The notes under the pieces are model-generated. The model was given only the letters and a program-made list of their open reading frames with translations. It had not been told where the DNA came from and made no database searches. DNA of 64,000 nucleotides from Thalassotalea profundi. Lineage in GTDB: Bacteria > Pseudomonadota > Gammaproteobacteria > Enterobacterales > Alteromonadaceae. The stretch lies in the NCBI RefSeq assembly GCF_014653195.1, contig NZ_BNAH01000005.1:193640-257639 (forward strand), given 5' to 3'. The position numbers were made by a program, and so were the translations under genes. Positions 40,510 through 48,305 of this stretch are shown here, piece after piece (the first letter of the stretch is position 1; the number at the start of each line of letters is the position of its first letter).

Positions 40510-41041
40510 CGAAACCGAAAGCGAAAAAGCCGAATCATTCACCGAAACACTAGCAAAAGAGAATGAGGAAAAATATCAGTATAACCACTTAGACGAATAC
40601 GAAAAAAACTTATCTTTCGTGTCGGGTGGTAACACCGAAAGCGAAACCGAAACGGTGGAGGAAAGCGAGCAAGGCGAAAGCGAAACCGAATCAAGCAATC
40701 AATTAGTTATGCAAGATGATGATGCGGCGGTGTTGGCGGCTTTTGGTGTTAATACGGTTAATAGTTTTTTGCCAACAATTTTTAAAGCGCCCGTTTCTAT
40801 GAGTGACGAGCAACAAGAAGATATTGCACTTAAAGCGGTTCCTTTAGTTAAAAAGTATTACTCAGGTGATGATGTTCCCGACTGGCTTAAAAAATATCAA
40901 GATGAATTTGCCTTTGGTTTGGCGTTAGGTGGTGCGCTATTTGGTTGTAATCAGCAAGCAAAAGCATTTAAAAAAGAACAAGCGTTAATTGCCAGCAAGC
41001 AAAAAGAAACCGAAAAAGAAGAAGATAAAAAGGCGGCATAA
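40379..41041 (+). CDS. Acidic prophage protein overlapping the zinc-ribbon gene
   Basis: A 220-residue protein with a Glu/Ser/Thr-rich first half (repeated TESETE-type stretches) and a more ordered second half with a hydrophobic segment (FGLALGGALFGCNQQ). The start at 40379 follows AAAAGG by nine bases. It shares one base with the packaging ATPase start, so it is likely needed for the same step. The first 44 codons are dual-coded. Family unknown. Confidence 0.65.
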   Translation: MTTAAQRHDQIKASKNQVNQAVESLKSSEQSQESPLSLQKPEVNETESEKAESFTETLAKENEEKYQYNHLDEYEKNLSFVSGGNTESETETVEESEQGESETESSNQLVMQDDDAAVLAAFGVNTVNSFLPTIFKAPVSMSDEQQEDIALKAVPLVKKYYSGDDVPDWLKKYQDEFAFGLALGGALFGCNQQAKAFKKEQALIASKQKETEKEEDKKAA

Positions 41042-41838
41042 TGGCAATAAATATAAACGAATCGTTAAGCGCTGAGCATGTATGTATCGCCGCAGATACA
41101 GGCGGCGGAAAAACGGCGGCGGTTAAGTTGCTGGGGGTTTGTGGTGATTGTGTCGCTATATTTGATTTATACGGCAATTATCGCTTTGACGGTCGAAAAG
41201 GTAAGGTTAATAAATTTAACGGTTTAGGCGGTCGAGAGGTTTTTACATTTCACGATAGAAAGTCCTTTTCTAAGGCATTTATTAGTGCGTGGCGTAGCGG
41301 TAAAAAATTTGTGCTTGCTTATAATCCAGTATCACAAAAACCATTAAATCAAAAAGAAATGTTAGAGTTTAGGCGTCAAGAGTTAGACTTTTTTGGCGGC
41401 TTGATGTGGGCGGCGCTTGATGGAAAAAGAAAGTTGTATATTGCTATTGAGGAATTAGCGAAACTTGTTTCTACAACAGGGAAAGACAGTTCAATAATAG
41501 GTGAAATAGCTACAGGTGGGCGCGCTTTTGGTGGCGTATTGGTTACAGTGTTCCAGCGCAAGCAAGAAGTGCCAAAGACTATTTGGAATATGTCACCTAA
41601 TAAAATAATCGGCGCGCTTGATACAAAAGCAGATATAAAAGCCATGAATGAGGCAACCGATGCACCGATAGAATGCTTGAATCATGTTTCTAAATTGAAC
41701 GCAAAATATAAAGCGCAATTCCTGCACTACATAATCAAAAGCGCGGGTTTTGGTAATGTATCAGCTAAAAGGGTGAGTCTAAAAGCGCCGTTTAAGGTTG
41801 ATAATCTAGCGTTAGATGAGTTTTTATTACTTAAATGA
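41041..41838 (+). CDS. Genome-packaging ATPase, FtsK/HerA (A32-like) superfamily
   Basis: A 265-residue P-loop ATPase. AADTGGGKT is the Walker A (Lys24), LYIAIEE at residues 132-138 the Walker B, and TGGRAFGGVLVTVFQRKQEVP carries the arginine and glutamine typical of FtsK/HerA enzymes (Arg161, Gln172; cited in part). In viruses with double jelly-roll capsids this enzyme pumps DNA into preformed particles; PM2 P9 is the counterpart. The lack of a membrane segment argues against an inovirus Zot protein. Confidence 0.8.
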   Translation: MAININESLSAEHVCIAADTGGGKTAAVKLLGVCGDCVAIFDLYGNYRFDGRKGKVNKFNGLGGREVFTFHDRKSFSKAFISAWRSGKKFVLAYNPVSQKPLNQKEMLEFRRQELDFFGGLMWAALDGKRKLYIAIEELAKLVSTTGKDSSIIGEIATGGRAFGGVLVTVFQRKQEVPKTIWNMSPNKIIGALDTKADIKAMNEATDAPIECLNHVSKLNAKYKAQFLHYIIKSAGFGNVSAKRVSLKAPFKVDNLALDEFLLLK

Positions 41839-41880
41839 GTAATCACAAGTAAAAATATTTCAAGCCCGAAAACACACCGA

Positions 41881-41906
41881 AAAGCCCTTATTTTGTAAGG
41901 GTTTTA
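41881..41906 (+). terminator. Terminator between packaging and structural genes
   Basis: CCCTTA and TAAGGG arms flanked by A and T runs, with one bulged G. It lies 43 bp after the ATPase stop. A 13-bp direct repeat, AACACACCGAAAA, flanks it at 41871 and 41926. A separate late promoter for the capsid genes is likely between here and 42048, for example near TATAAA at 41994. Confidence 0.6.
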
Positions 41907-42047
41907 CTCTTGCCAGTCAAAAACCAACACACCGAAAAATAAAAAACCAGCACCGAAAGCCGCTTTACCTGATAGCGAAATATTTTGTCTTCTATAAATC
42001 GAATTTTAATGAATCTCTATTTAACAGACACAAAGCGGGTAACAAAA

Positions 42048-42161
42048 ATGAAAGCGAATCAAAAAAACATGCTAATTACGGCTTTAATTGCGGCGGCAGT
42101 TTCGGCGGTTGTTGTTTACGCATCAAACAATATTGATGTAGTCGAAGATATCATTGGATAA
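42048..42161 (+). CDS. 37-residue single-helix membrane protein
   Basis: MKANQKNM then a hydrophobic helix (LITALIAAAVSAVVVYA) and an acidic tail. Too short for most gene finders. Several such peptides are expected in the internal membrane of corticovirus-like particles. It directly precedes the capsid gene by 11 bp. A similar peptide is encoded at 47140-47247. Confidence 0.6.
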   Translation: MKANQKNMLITALIAAAVSAVVVYASNNIDVVEDIIG

Positions 42162-42172
42162 GGGGAATAAAA

Positions 42173-43033
42173 TTGAATAAGTCACTTATCACACAAGCGC
42201 TAGCGAGAGTTTTTACTTCTCATATCAAATTAGACGCCGCGACAGGTTCTAATTATAGCGACGAATGGACAATTAAATTACAAGCGGGAATGACATATCA
42301 CCGCATTAAATTAGTAACTAACTTACTTGAACGTGTTGCTATTAAAAAAGTAACTATCGATGTAAACGGCAGTGATGCGGCGTATGCATCAGGCGCATAC
42401 TTAGAATTTTTAGCAAAGGCATATCAAAAAGCACAGACGACAGGAATTTTTGTATTCGATTTATCGAAATTTCATTACAGAACACAAGCGGGGGTTTTTC
42501 AGACTCAGTTAGTGACGTTGCCTAGTGACGATGTAACGTTAAAAATCCTTTTCGGCGCGAAAGGTGCAACAGACCCAGCTACGCCAACGTTGCGAGCATC
42601 GGCGACTGTTTCAGATAACGCGCAAATGATGCCGCGAATCTTTGAGCCTAAAAAATACGAGTCGGTTTTATATGCGAGCGCCGCGGACGATATCGAATGG
42701 ATTTTTCCAAGTGGTTCAATTCATAAGAAAATTCAAACTATCGCGTTTGATGAAACCGAGGCTTCAATCTCTAAAATCAAAGTTAAGCGCGGCTCAATAA
42801 CGCTTAACGAGTGGACTCGAGCAGAACTTGACCACGATTTAAAAGAATTGGGTGGAATCTTGCCGCAGGCAGATATGTGTCTTGTTGATTTTACAGTTCT
42901 TGGCTTTGGTACGACAGGTATGCCAACTAATGACCTTAAATTTGAACTGACAACAAGCGCGGCAGGTTCCATTAAGGCGCATATTGACGGTTACGAGCAA
43001 GTAATCTTCCCAAAAGCAGAACAAAGCGCTTAA
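42173..43033 (+). CDS. Probable double jelly-roll major capsid protein (PM2 P2-like)
   Basis: A 286-residue beta-rich protein starting at TTG, positioned by AGGGGAATAA. Its opening pattern (WTIKLQAGMTYHRIKLVTN, then VTIDVNGSDAAY) parallels PM2 P2 as I remember it, namely IKL, GxTY and a strand ending in a conserved glycine. Length is close to P2 (269 residues). Position after the packaging ATPase and amid membrane-peptide genes supports the call. Two similar halves would form the pseudo-hexameric capsomer. Structure prediction would decide it. Confidence 0.65.
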   Translation: MNKSLITQALARVFTSHIKLDAATGSNYSDEWTIKLQAGMTYHRIKLVTNLLERVAIKKVTIDVNGSDAAYASGAYLEFLAKAYQKAQTTGIFVFDLSKFHYRTQAGVFQTQLVTLPSDDVTLKILFGAKGATDPATPTLRASATVSDNAQMMPRIFEPKKYESVLYASAADDIEWIFPSGSIHKKIQTIAFDETEASISKIKVKRGSITLNEWTRAELDHDLKELGGILPQADMCLVDFTVLGFGTTGMPTNDLKFELTTSAAGSIKAHIDGYEQVIFPKAEQSA

Positions 43034-43045
43034 CAAGGGGGTTAT

Positions 43046-43369
43046 ATGTTCGATGATTTATGGGACGGGTTTACCGAGTCGCTAGGTGAGACGTGGGACG
43101 TAGTACTTGAGACAGGGAAGGGCGTAATTGCCGAAACCCTGCAAAAGACAAAAGAAACAGGTGTTGACACTACGCAATTAAAAGCAAGTGAGCCGTTAAA
43201 AGGTACTAATCCAGATGGTTCAACAATTGTTGTAGAAAAACAAACAACAGGTAATGCAGTAATTACCAGCACGCAATTAATCAACGGTGTTGATAATAAA
43301 CTTGTCTATGTGGGCGGCGCGGTTGCTGGCTTTCTTATGTTGTTGTTGGTAATAAAGGCGGTGAAGTAA
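43046..43369 (+). CDS. Virion membrane protein candidate (107 residues)
   Basis: An acidic N-terminal two thirds and one C-terminal membrane helix (YVGGAVAGFLMLLLVIKAVK). AGGGGGTTAT precedes the ATG. Probably a structural protein anchored in the internal viral membrane, lying 12 bp after the capsid gene. Family not recognised. Overlaps the next gene by one base. Confidence 0.65.
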   Translation: MFDDLWDGFTESLGETWDVVLETGKGVIAETLQKTKETGVDTTQLKASEPLKGTNPDGSTIVVEKQTTGNAVITSTQLINGVDNKLVYVGGAVAGFLMLLLVIKAVK

Positions 43370-43512
43370 TGCCGTTGTTACTGATACCTTTAATCGGTGT
43401 AAGTTTTGCGGGTGGCTTTTGGGCGGGTGATGGTTTTAACAACATCGCCAAGATTGCCGTTATACTACTTGCAATGTATTTATTTTACATGAAAGTTTAC
43501 AAGGTGGCTTAA
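43369..43512 (+). CDS. 47-residue two-helix membrane protein
   Basis: MPLLLIPLIGVSFAGGFWAG, then a short polar turn and a second helix (IAKIAVILLAMYLFYM). Starts at TAATG overlapping the previous stop and abuts the next ATG, so translation is coupled. Probably a minor internal-membrane virion protein. Confidence 0.6.
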   Translation: MPLLLIPLIGVSFAGGFWAGDGFNNIAKIAVILLAMYLFYMKVYKVA

Positions 43513-43734
43513 ATGATACCAGGCTTAGGTGCGCTATCAAAATTAAGTAACTCGGGGCAAATGCCAATCTCAGGTGGCGACGCAAAGTCGGGTAATGGCG
43601 ATTCTGTTTTTTCAGCAGACGCCCAGTTCGGCGGCATTAATTACAATGCTGGAATGAATGTTTATTTGGTGGCAGTAGTCGCGGCGGTGTCTGTAGTCGG
43701 TATTTTTGTTTATGTTCAAAGTAAAGCTAAGTAA
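43513..43734 (+). CDS. 73-residue virion membrane protein candidate
   Basis: A glycine/serine-rich N terminus and a C-terminal membrane helix (VYLVAVVAAVSVVGIFVYV) ending QSKAK. Starts directly after the previous stop codon. Layout suits a protein spanning the viral membrane with its polar part facing capsid or DNA. Not recognised by family. Confidence 0.6.
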   Translation: MIPGLGALSKLSNSGQMPISGGDAKSGNGDSVFSADAQFGGINYNAGMNVYLVAVVAAVSVVGIFVYVQSKAK

Positions 43735-43741
43735 TCAGATA

Positions 43742-44089
43742 ATGCAGGCGTTAAAGCCTGCATTACCTTTTGCAAAAGGCACTATTAAAAACGAAATAAT
43801 TAACGGCATAAGTCAATTGTATTCAACGAATGCAAGAAACTTATATATTGTGACTCGTCCAGAGGGAGCTGAATTAGTGATAGTGGCGGTAGTAGGTAAA
43901 AATCTATTATCAGCACAGCAAGAGATTATTAATTTCGCAAAAATCAACGGGTTTAAAACAATACGTTTTCATACAACTCAAATAAAAAGGCTAAAAAAAG
44001 GCTTGCGAGGGCTGAATTATCAGCTTGTTGAGCATAAAAAGCGATTTTTAAGGGGTGATGAATACGTGTACAGATTAAGGTTGTACTAA
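43742..44089 (+). CDS. Prophage protein, possibly GNAT-like fold (115 residues)
   Basis: A basic soluble protein with alternating strands and helices; NLYIVTRPEGAELVIVAVVG and FKTIRFHTTQIKRLKKGL, then YVYRLRLY, recall the late strands of a GNAT acetyltransferase fold seen in some phage proteins. No acetyl-CoA loop is evident. Start uncertain: ATG at 43742 or 43712, neither with a strong ribosome site. Low-confidence fold guess. Confidence 0.5.
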   Translation: MQALKPALPFAKGTIKNEIINGISQLYSTNARNLYIVTRPEGAELVIVAVVGKNLLSAQQEIINFAKINGFKTIRFHTTQIKRLKKGLRGLNYQLVEHKKRFLRGDEYVYRLRLY

Positions 44090-44211
44090 TGAAAACTAAA
44101 ACAACGCAAAAAGGACGAATCAAGCAAGTTCGCCGACAAAGAAACAAGCAAAAACGTACATCAGGCAGTGAGACGCCGCCAGTGGTTCGTATTCGAACTA
44201 ACCGTTACTAA
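44089..44211 (+). CDS. 40-residue highly basic protein
   Basis: MKTKTTQKGRIKQVRRQRNK and a second basic stretch ending RIRTNRY; about fifteen of forty residues are Lys or Arg. Likely binds DNA or RNA, for example condensing the genome in the particle. Starts at TAATG overlapping the previous stop. No homologue recognised. Confidence 0.55.
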   Translation: MKTKTTQKGRIKQVRRQRNKQKRTSGSETPPVVRIRTNRY

Positions 44212-44226
44212 TAAGGTAGGCTTAAT

Positions 44227-45015
44227 ATGGGTGGCAGTTCAAGAAGTAATCAATCAACCAGCAACCAGCAACAAACAAATAATATTGTTAATGATGGTGA
44301 ATTTGCAGGCGCGGGTAATGTCTCGATAGACGAATCCGACCACAGTATTACAGATGCGTACAATACGGAAACTAATATCGAAGTTGCCATTGATGAAGAT
44401 TACGACTATTCAACAAATCTTGAAGATTCAAATAATACCGATAATTCAATTAATGACAGTAATGTAAATTTTGCGGGCGGTGATATTGTACTGAGCGATT
44501 CAGGCGCAATTAATGCGGCGCAAGAAATCGCGCTAAAAGCACTGGAAGAATCAACCAAGCAAAATTCAGCGGCAAACGAATTATCGCAAAGTGCGCTTGA
44601 TGTAAACGGAAAAGTTACAGCGCAAGCGATAGAATCAGTAGAAAAAACAGCAGAAAAAGCGTTTGAAACATCGGTTTATGCTATTGACGAGGTAAGCGAT
44701 TTTGCAGAGTTGTCAGTCGACACAATCGGAAAAACAACAACAGACGTTATTAATGAGCTATCAAGTTCGAGTGAGGCGTTTGCAAATAATTTAAACCAAG
44801 CAACACAAGCGAATTTTAGCGCTAATGAAAAGGCATTAGGAGTTATTTCAGATAACAACACTAAAGATAAAGAAACCATTGCGGAGCTTGCCAAAAATAC
44901 AGCGTTAGCGGGGCAAGATATTGTTGCGACTTCTTCTGAAAAAATGGTTATGTATATGGCGGTGGCGGTCGCGCTTGGGTTTGTCACAATGGCTTACATG
45001 GCAAGGGGTAAATAA
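44227..45015 (+). CDS. Coiled-coil virion membrane protein candidate (262 residues)
   Basis: A Gly/Ser/Asn/Gln-rich N terminus (MGGSSRSNQSTSNQQQ), an Asp/Asn-rich middle, a long alpha-helical, probably coiled-coil region (about residues 95-230), and a C-terminal membrane helix (MYMAVAVALGFVTMAYMA). AAGGTAGGCTTAAT precedes the start. It looks like an elongated structural protein rooted in the viral membrane, perhaps linking to the vertex or spike. Family unknown. Confidence 0.6.
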   Translation: MGGSSRSNQSTSNQQQTNNIVNDGEFAGAGNVSIDESDHSITDAYNTETNIEVAIDEDYDYSTNLEDSNNTDNSINDSNVNFAGGDIVLSDSGAINAAQEIALKALEESTKQNSAANELSQSALDVNGKVTAQAIESVEKTAEKAFETSVYAIDEVSDFAELSVDTIGKTTTDVINELSSSSEAFANNLNQATQANFSANEKALGVISDNNTKDKETIAELAKNTALAGQDIVATSSEKMVMYMAVAVALGFVTMAYMARGK

Positions 45016-45677
45016 TGCCTAGTCTCATTTTAAAAGTTGGCGAAGAAAGACCGATTTCAACGGCGGGTTTGTTTCTTTCAATCGTTGAATCATCGGCAAA
45101 GTTTGTTATTAAGTCGGACTTGCTCGGCGGTGATGTTATCGGCGAAACCAACAAACAATTAAAAATACCGAACGTGCCAATGGTGCATTTTGTTAATGAA
45201 TCACAAGACCCGATAAGCATCACTTATGAATCATTAAATATTGAGGCGTGGCTCAGTGGCAAAGGCTCGGTATCGGTAAGTAATGATGTTGTTGTTCAAA
45301 AGATAGTTGAACCAATAGCGGTTACAGCATCGGCAACGGTTGAAGATGGTAAAATGGCAATGAATGTATCAAATGCATTTGCGCCTATCGATCCATCAAA
45401 AATAACAATCGCAGACGGTGCAACGGTTGAAATATTCCCCGCTAGAAATGAGTTAAATAGAAAAGTTATAGTGCAAATTGTGACCGATAGCGCGGTAATG
45501 GGTAAAGCTAGAATAGGCGCGAGCGCTTTGGAAGTTAGCACAACAAAAGGAATTTTTATTAATGGCAACTTAGATGCGTCATCGGGTTATGAGTGGGAAA
45601 CCACTACAGCGGTAGTCATTCATAATTACTCAGGTGAGACAATCGAACTTGCAGGGGGTGAGATGTGGCGCTCATAA
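45015..45677 (+). CDS. Beta-rich structural protein candidate (220 residues)
   Basis: A predominantly beta-strand protein with repeated small-residue strands and no membrane segment. It overlaps the coiled-coil gene by one base and the fibre-like gene by 13. This placement suits a penton or spike-base component. No family is recognised; the second half (residues 125-215, with VEIFPARNELNRKVIVQIVT) reads like a compact jelly-roll or Ig-type module. Confidence 0.55.
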   Translation: MPSLILKVGEERPISTAGLFLSIVESSAKFVIKSDLLGGDVIGETNKQLKIPNVPMVHFVNESQDPISITYESLNIEAWLSGKGSVSVSNDVVVQKIVEPIAVTASATVEDGKMAMNVSNAFAPIDPSKITIADGATVEIFPARNELNRKVIVQIVTDSAVMGKARIGASALEVSTTKGIFINGNLDASSGYEWETTTAVVIHNYSGETIELAGGEMWRS

Positions 45678-46222
45678 ATTCAGCGGTAAATATTAAGAAG
45701 TTACTTGATGACCAGCAAGTAGCAATCAATGTCAATACAGATGCTAAAGCGAGCGTTATTCAATCTCATGTTTCTGATAAAACAGCGGAAACTAAAAGTC
45801 ATGTAACCACAAAGGCAACCGATACAAAAACAAGCGTTAATGATAATACCAACAGTGAAACGCTAGAGCTTGATAATGCGGTTGCAGGGGTTGCGGCAGG
45901 CGTTGATGCACTACCAGCGCATATTACTAGCGAGGTTGAAAGGGTTATTTCAGGCATACCAAGTGCGGGTGCAGTAAGTAGCATTCAAAGAGGGAGTTTG
46001 TACCTTGCTACGGTATCAGGGCGGGGGTTTTTTGATATAACAATTGCAGATTTAGGTTTAAAAGGAGAATTAAAAATAATCTCTTTTACGACTTCCTCAT
46101 CAGCAACGGATAAATATAAGCAGTATGTATATTTGCATGATAGTTCAACCATAAGAGTGATTAATGAAGATACGTCAAACGTATTATTTACAATGTCGTG
46201 GGAAGCTATAAGTTATGTTTAA
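45665..46222 (+). CDS. Fibre-like protein (185 residues)
   Basis: N-terminal helical part (NIKKLLDDQQVAINVNTDAK) with repeated Thr/Ser-Asn segments, then VSSIQRGSLYLATVSGRGFF, an opening common to fibre modules of tailed phages, and a beta-rich C-terminal domain. Likely a host-recognition spike. Its occurrence in a tailless virus suggests exchange with tailed phages. Overlaps both neighbours. Confidence 0.6.
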   Translation: MALINSAVNIKKLLDDQQVAINVNTDAKASVIQSHVSDKTAETKSHVTTKATDTKTSVNDNTNSETLELDNAVAGVAAGVDALPAHITSEVERVISGIPSAGAVSSIQRGSLYLATVSGRGFFDITIADLGLKGELKIISFTTSSSATDKYKQYVYLHDSSTIRVINEDTSNVLFTMSWEAISYV

Positions 46223-46631
46223 TTACGCGCAAATAAAAGACGGGATTGTTGTTGCTGTTCAACAGTCGACAAGCGAGATAAGCAAAGAGGGTTTAATTTC
46301 TATTCCTGAATACAGCACTGAAATAATAAACAAGCTTTACATGGACGGCGATTTTATCGACCAACCACCAAGACCAATAAGAATAATTTCAACGGGTGCA
46401 ATGCAAAGACGGTTTACCATTCCAGAAGAAGTTTTTATATCAGGTGATGCGGCGGCTACGGTGATTAAATCACGCCTTATTAACTCGGCTTATTGTGATT
46501 TAGACTTCCAAGATGTAATTGACGGCATTAACTACATTTGCGGCGTATTGCAAGCGGGTGGGGTGATTGCAGACGCAACAGCAAGAGCAATAGAATTACT
46601 TCAGGACGGCGTATCAAGTGAGCAACCATAA
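46215..46631 (+). CDS. Fibre-associated protein (138 residues)
   Basis: The N-terminal FNYAQIKDGIVVAVQQ and YMDGDFIDQPP resemble small fibre-linked proteins that follow tail-fibre genes in tailed phages. The remainder is helical. Overlaps the fibre-like gene by 8 bp. May assist folding or attachment of the spike. Resemblance is from memory and weak. Confidence 0.5.
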   Translation: MFNYAQIKDGIVVAVQQSTSEISKEGLISIPEYSTEIINKLYMDGDFIDQPPRPIRIISTGAMQRRFTIPEEVFISGDAAATVIKSRLINSAYCDLDFQDVIDGINYICGVLQAGGVIADATARAIELLQDGVSSEQP

Positions 46632-47140
46632 TGCAAAAATACTTAATTACTTCATTTGTTTTATTGCTGGTAACAGGGGTTTACTTTATGACGCGCCCAA
46701 ATAAAAACGTTAGAAATAACAATCCGCTAAATATTAGAGAGTCGGCGGAGTGGGTAGGCGAAAGAACGCTAAACATAGATAAAGAATTTGAAGAATTTAA
46801 AACGCCTGAGCATGGCTTTAGGGCAGGATACATTATTCTCTTGCAATATCTTGAGCGTGGCGATAACACAATAGATAAAATAATCACTAAGTGGGCGCCA
46901 GCAAGCGATAACAACCACACTAATAATTATATAAATTACGTGGCGAACGAATTAAATATATCTGAATTTCAAGAATTAGCGCCTAAAGACTTGCCGCAAT
47001 TGATGCTTGCAATGTCAGTATTTGAGGGCGGCGGCGATCACTTTGAGCTACATCAGGTTGTTAGTGGTATCGAATTGGCACACAAAGAAAGCTTTGTTGT
47101 TGCGCGTCTAGGGCGTTTGGGTGTTGAGGTTTACGTTTAA
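46631..47140 (+). CDS. Virion-associated muralytic enzyme (structural protein P5-like family)
   Basis: A 169-residue protein with an N-terminal membrane anchor (YLITSFVLLLVTGVYF). Its soluble domain has NNNPLNIRESAEWVGE, FEEFKTPEHGFRAGYIILL and IITKWAPASDNNHTNNYINY. This pattern belongs to phage proteins annotated as structural protein P5 or lytic transglycosylase-like. It probably cuts peptidoglycan when the virus enters or leaves. The membrane anchor suits an internal-membrane virion. Confidence 0.7.
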   Translation: MQKYLITSFVLLLVTGVYFMTRPNKNVRNNNPLNIRESAEWVGERTLNIDKEFEEFKTPEHGFRAGYIILLQYLERGDNTIDKIITKWAPASDNNHTNNYINYVANELNISEFQELAPKDLPQLMLAMSVFEGGGDHFELHQVVSGIELAHKESFVVARLGRLGVEVYV

Positions 47141-47247
47141 TGATTAGTAAAAAAATGATTATCTCAACGGCGGTCGGTGCATTGGTGGCGGCTTTTGTTG
47201 TCTACCAAGTAAAAGCGCACACCAAAGGCATATTAGATGCTGATTAA
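47140..47247 (+). CDS. 35-residue single-helix membrane protein
   Basis: MISKKMI then a helix (ISTAVGALVAAFVVYQV) and a short polar tail. Similar in plan to the peptide encoded at 42048. ATG overlaps the previous stop (TTTAATG) and the end overlaps the DUF1353 gene by 11 bp. Probable minor membrane protein of the particle. Confidence 0.55.
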   Translation: MISKKMIISTAVGALVAAFVVYQVKAHTKGILDAD

Positions 47248-47611
47248 AACGAATAGTCGCTTTATTGGTGAGGCTGATACGCGAATAATTAAAGGTGAGA
47301 AAAGAAAGGTTGAGCTGTTAAATGATTTTGCATTTATCGACAAAAAAGGCTTTGAATGGTTCGCGCCAAAGGGTTCGATTATTGACGGTTCAAGTATCCC
47401 TTTTTGGCTTTGGACAATAACGGGTTGTTCGCCTTTTGTCGGTTATCATCGCTTAGCGAGTATTCCGCATGATGTGTACTGTAAAACAAGAGAAGTGCCA
47501 CACAAAAACGTGCATAAAATGTATTTTGAGGCGTGTTTGTTAAACGGTATGAATAAAATTAAAGCAACAGCTTTTTATAATGGCTTAAAAATAGGCGCGC
47601 CAAGATGGTAA
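47237..47611 (+). CDS. DUF1353 family protein
   Basis: A 124-residue protein with the DUF1353 pattern: PKGSIIDGSSIPFWLW, then RLASIPHDVYC and the later MYFEACLLNGM. The family is widespread in phages near lysis genes; its role is not established. The conserved Asp and His could bind a metal. Sits between the muralytic enzyme and the lysis-like pair. Confidence 0.8.
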   Translation: MLIKTNSRFIGEADTRIIKGEKRKVELLNDFAFIDKKGFEWFAPKGSIIDGSSIPFWLWTITGCSPFVGYHRLASIPHDVYCKTREVPHKNVHKMYFEACLLNGMNKIKATAFYNGLKIGAPRW

Positions 47612-47895
47612 AAAAAAGAATATTATCCTTTATCGAGAAAATAATTATATTTGTATCGCTTGTGTTAGTGGTGTTGATTAATCAGGGTTGCTCAAGTAAT
47701 GGCGACAATAAACAGGGTTATCAAGTAGGTGATATTTCAAAGCGCCTAGTTAATGCGCCTGAAAACTATTGCAAAGCAACAAACCCAGAAACAAGAGCAA
47801 TGCTAAAAGCAATGCTCAATAGTCAAGGCGTAACTATTGGCGTTGATTTTTGCACCGCATACGGGTTGAGCACGATTGTTTTAGGGGGTAAGTAG
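47605..47895 (+). CDS. Small secreted or lipoprotein-like prophage protein (96 residues)
   Basis: A hydrophobic N terminus (IIIFVSLVLVVLINQGCSS) resembles a lipoprotein signal, although the bases around the cysteine (NQGC) are not a canonical lipobox. Two further cysteines follow in the mature part. Together with the next gene it may form a spanin- or holin-like lysis pair like PM2 P17/P18. Inference from position. Confidence 0.5.
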   Translation: MVKKRILSFIEKIIIFVSLVLVVLINQGCSSNGDNKQGYQVGDISKRLVNAPENYCKATNPETRAMLKAMLNSQGVTIGVDFCTAYGLSTIVLGGK

Positions 47896-47903
47896 TGGAT
47901 ATA

Positions 47904-48074
47904 ATGAACCCTAATATGATTGTTTTGATACTCGGGCAGTTAATCAGTACATTTGTAATCGTGTACACCAATAAAACGGAAATCACTTGGATTAAAGCAG
48001 TGCAAGAAAAGCACGATTTAAGAATAACCAGCGTTGAGAAAGCAACGCATTGCAGACGCAAAGCAGACCATTAA
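47904..48074 (+). CDS. 56-residue single-helix protein, possible lysis component
   Basis: MNPNMIVLILGQLISTFVIV forms an N-terminal membrane helix, followed by a charged helical tail (WIKAVQEKHDLRI). A GTG at 47895, overlapping the previous stop, is an alternative start in the same frame. Layout fits a holin or inner-membrane spanin subunit beside the lipoprotein-like gene. Confidence 0.5.
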   Translation: MNPNMIVLILGQLISTFVIVYTNKTEITWIKAVQEKHDLRITSVEKATHCRRKADH

Positions 48075-48085
48075 GGGCGTAAAAT

Positions 48086-48247
48086 ATGTATCATAATCGA
48101 AGAACAATTTTCAAAGATAATAAAACTCAAGATAACAACTCACCATTTGACGAAAGCGGAAAGTTAAAAAAAGGCTTTCGGTATATTGGTGACGGTAAAG
48201 TTACCGATAGTGAAAAAAACGAATATTTAATATCTGATTACAAATAA
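48086..48247 (+). CDS. 53-residue hydrophilic protein
   Basis: A charged soluble protein (MYHNRRTIFKDNKTQDNN, ending NEYLISDYK). AAGGGCGTAAAAT upstream is a plausible ribosome site. Last gene of the rightward structural operon, followed by a terminator. Not recognised. Confidence 0.5.
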   Translation: MYHNRRTIFKDNKTQDNNSPFDESGKLKKGFRYIGDGKVTDSEKNEYLISDYK

Positions 48248-48265
48248 TAATTACCAACCAAGTAG

Positions 48266-48292
48266 AAAGCCGCAATTAATGCGGCTTTTTTT
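48266..48292 (+). terminator. Terminator of the prophage structural operon
   Basis: AAAGCCGC and GCGGCTTT arms with a 7-nt loop and T7. It separates the structural operon from the convergent integrase gene and may act both ways. Confidence 0.88.
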
Positions 48293-48305
48293 GTGTCTGT
48301 AAAAG

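Noticed and set aside
41041-41838. Inovirus Zot protein (filamentous prophage)
   Set aside because: No membrane helix in the ATPase. The capsid candidate is a 286-residue beta-rich protein rather than a small coat peptide, although the repressor type and tiny membrane proteins recall inoviruses.
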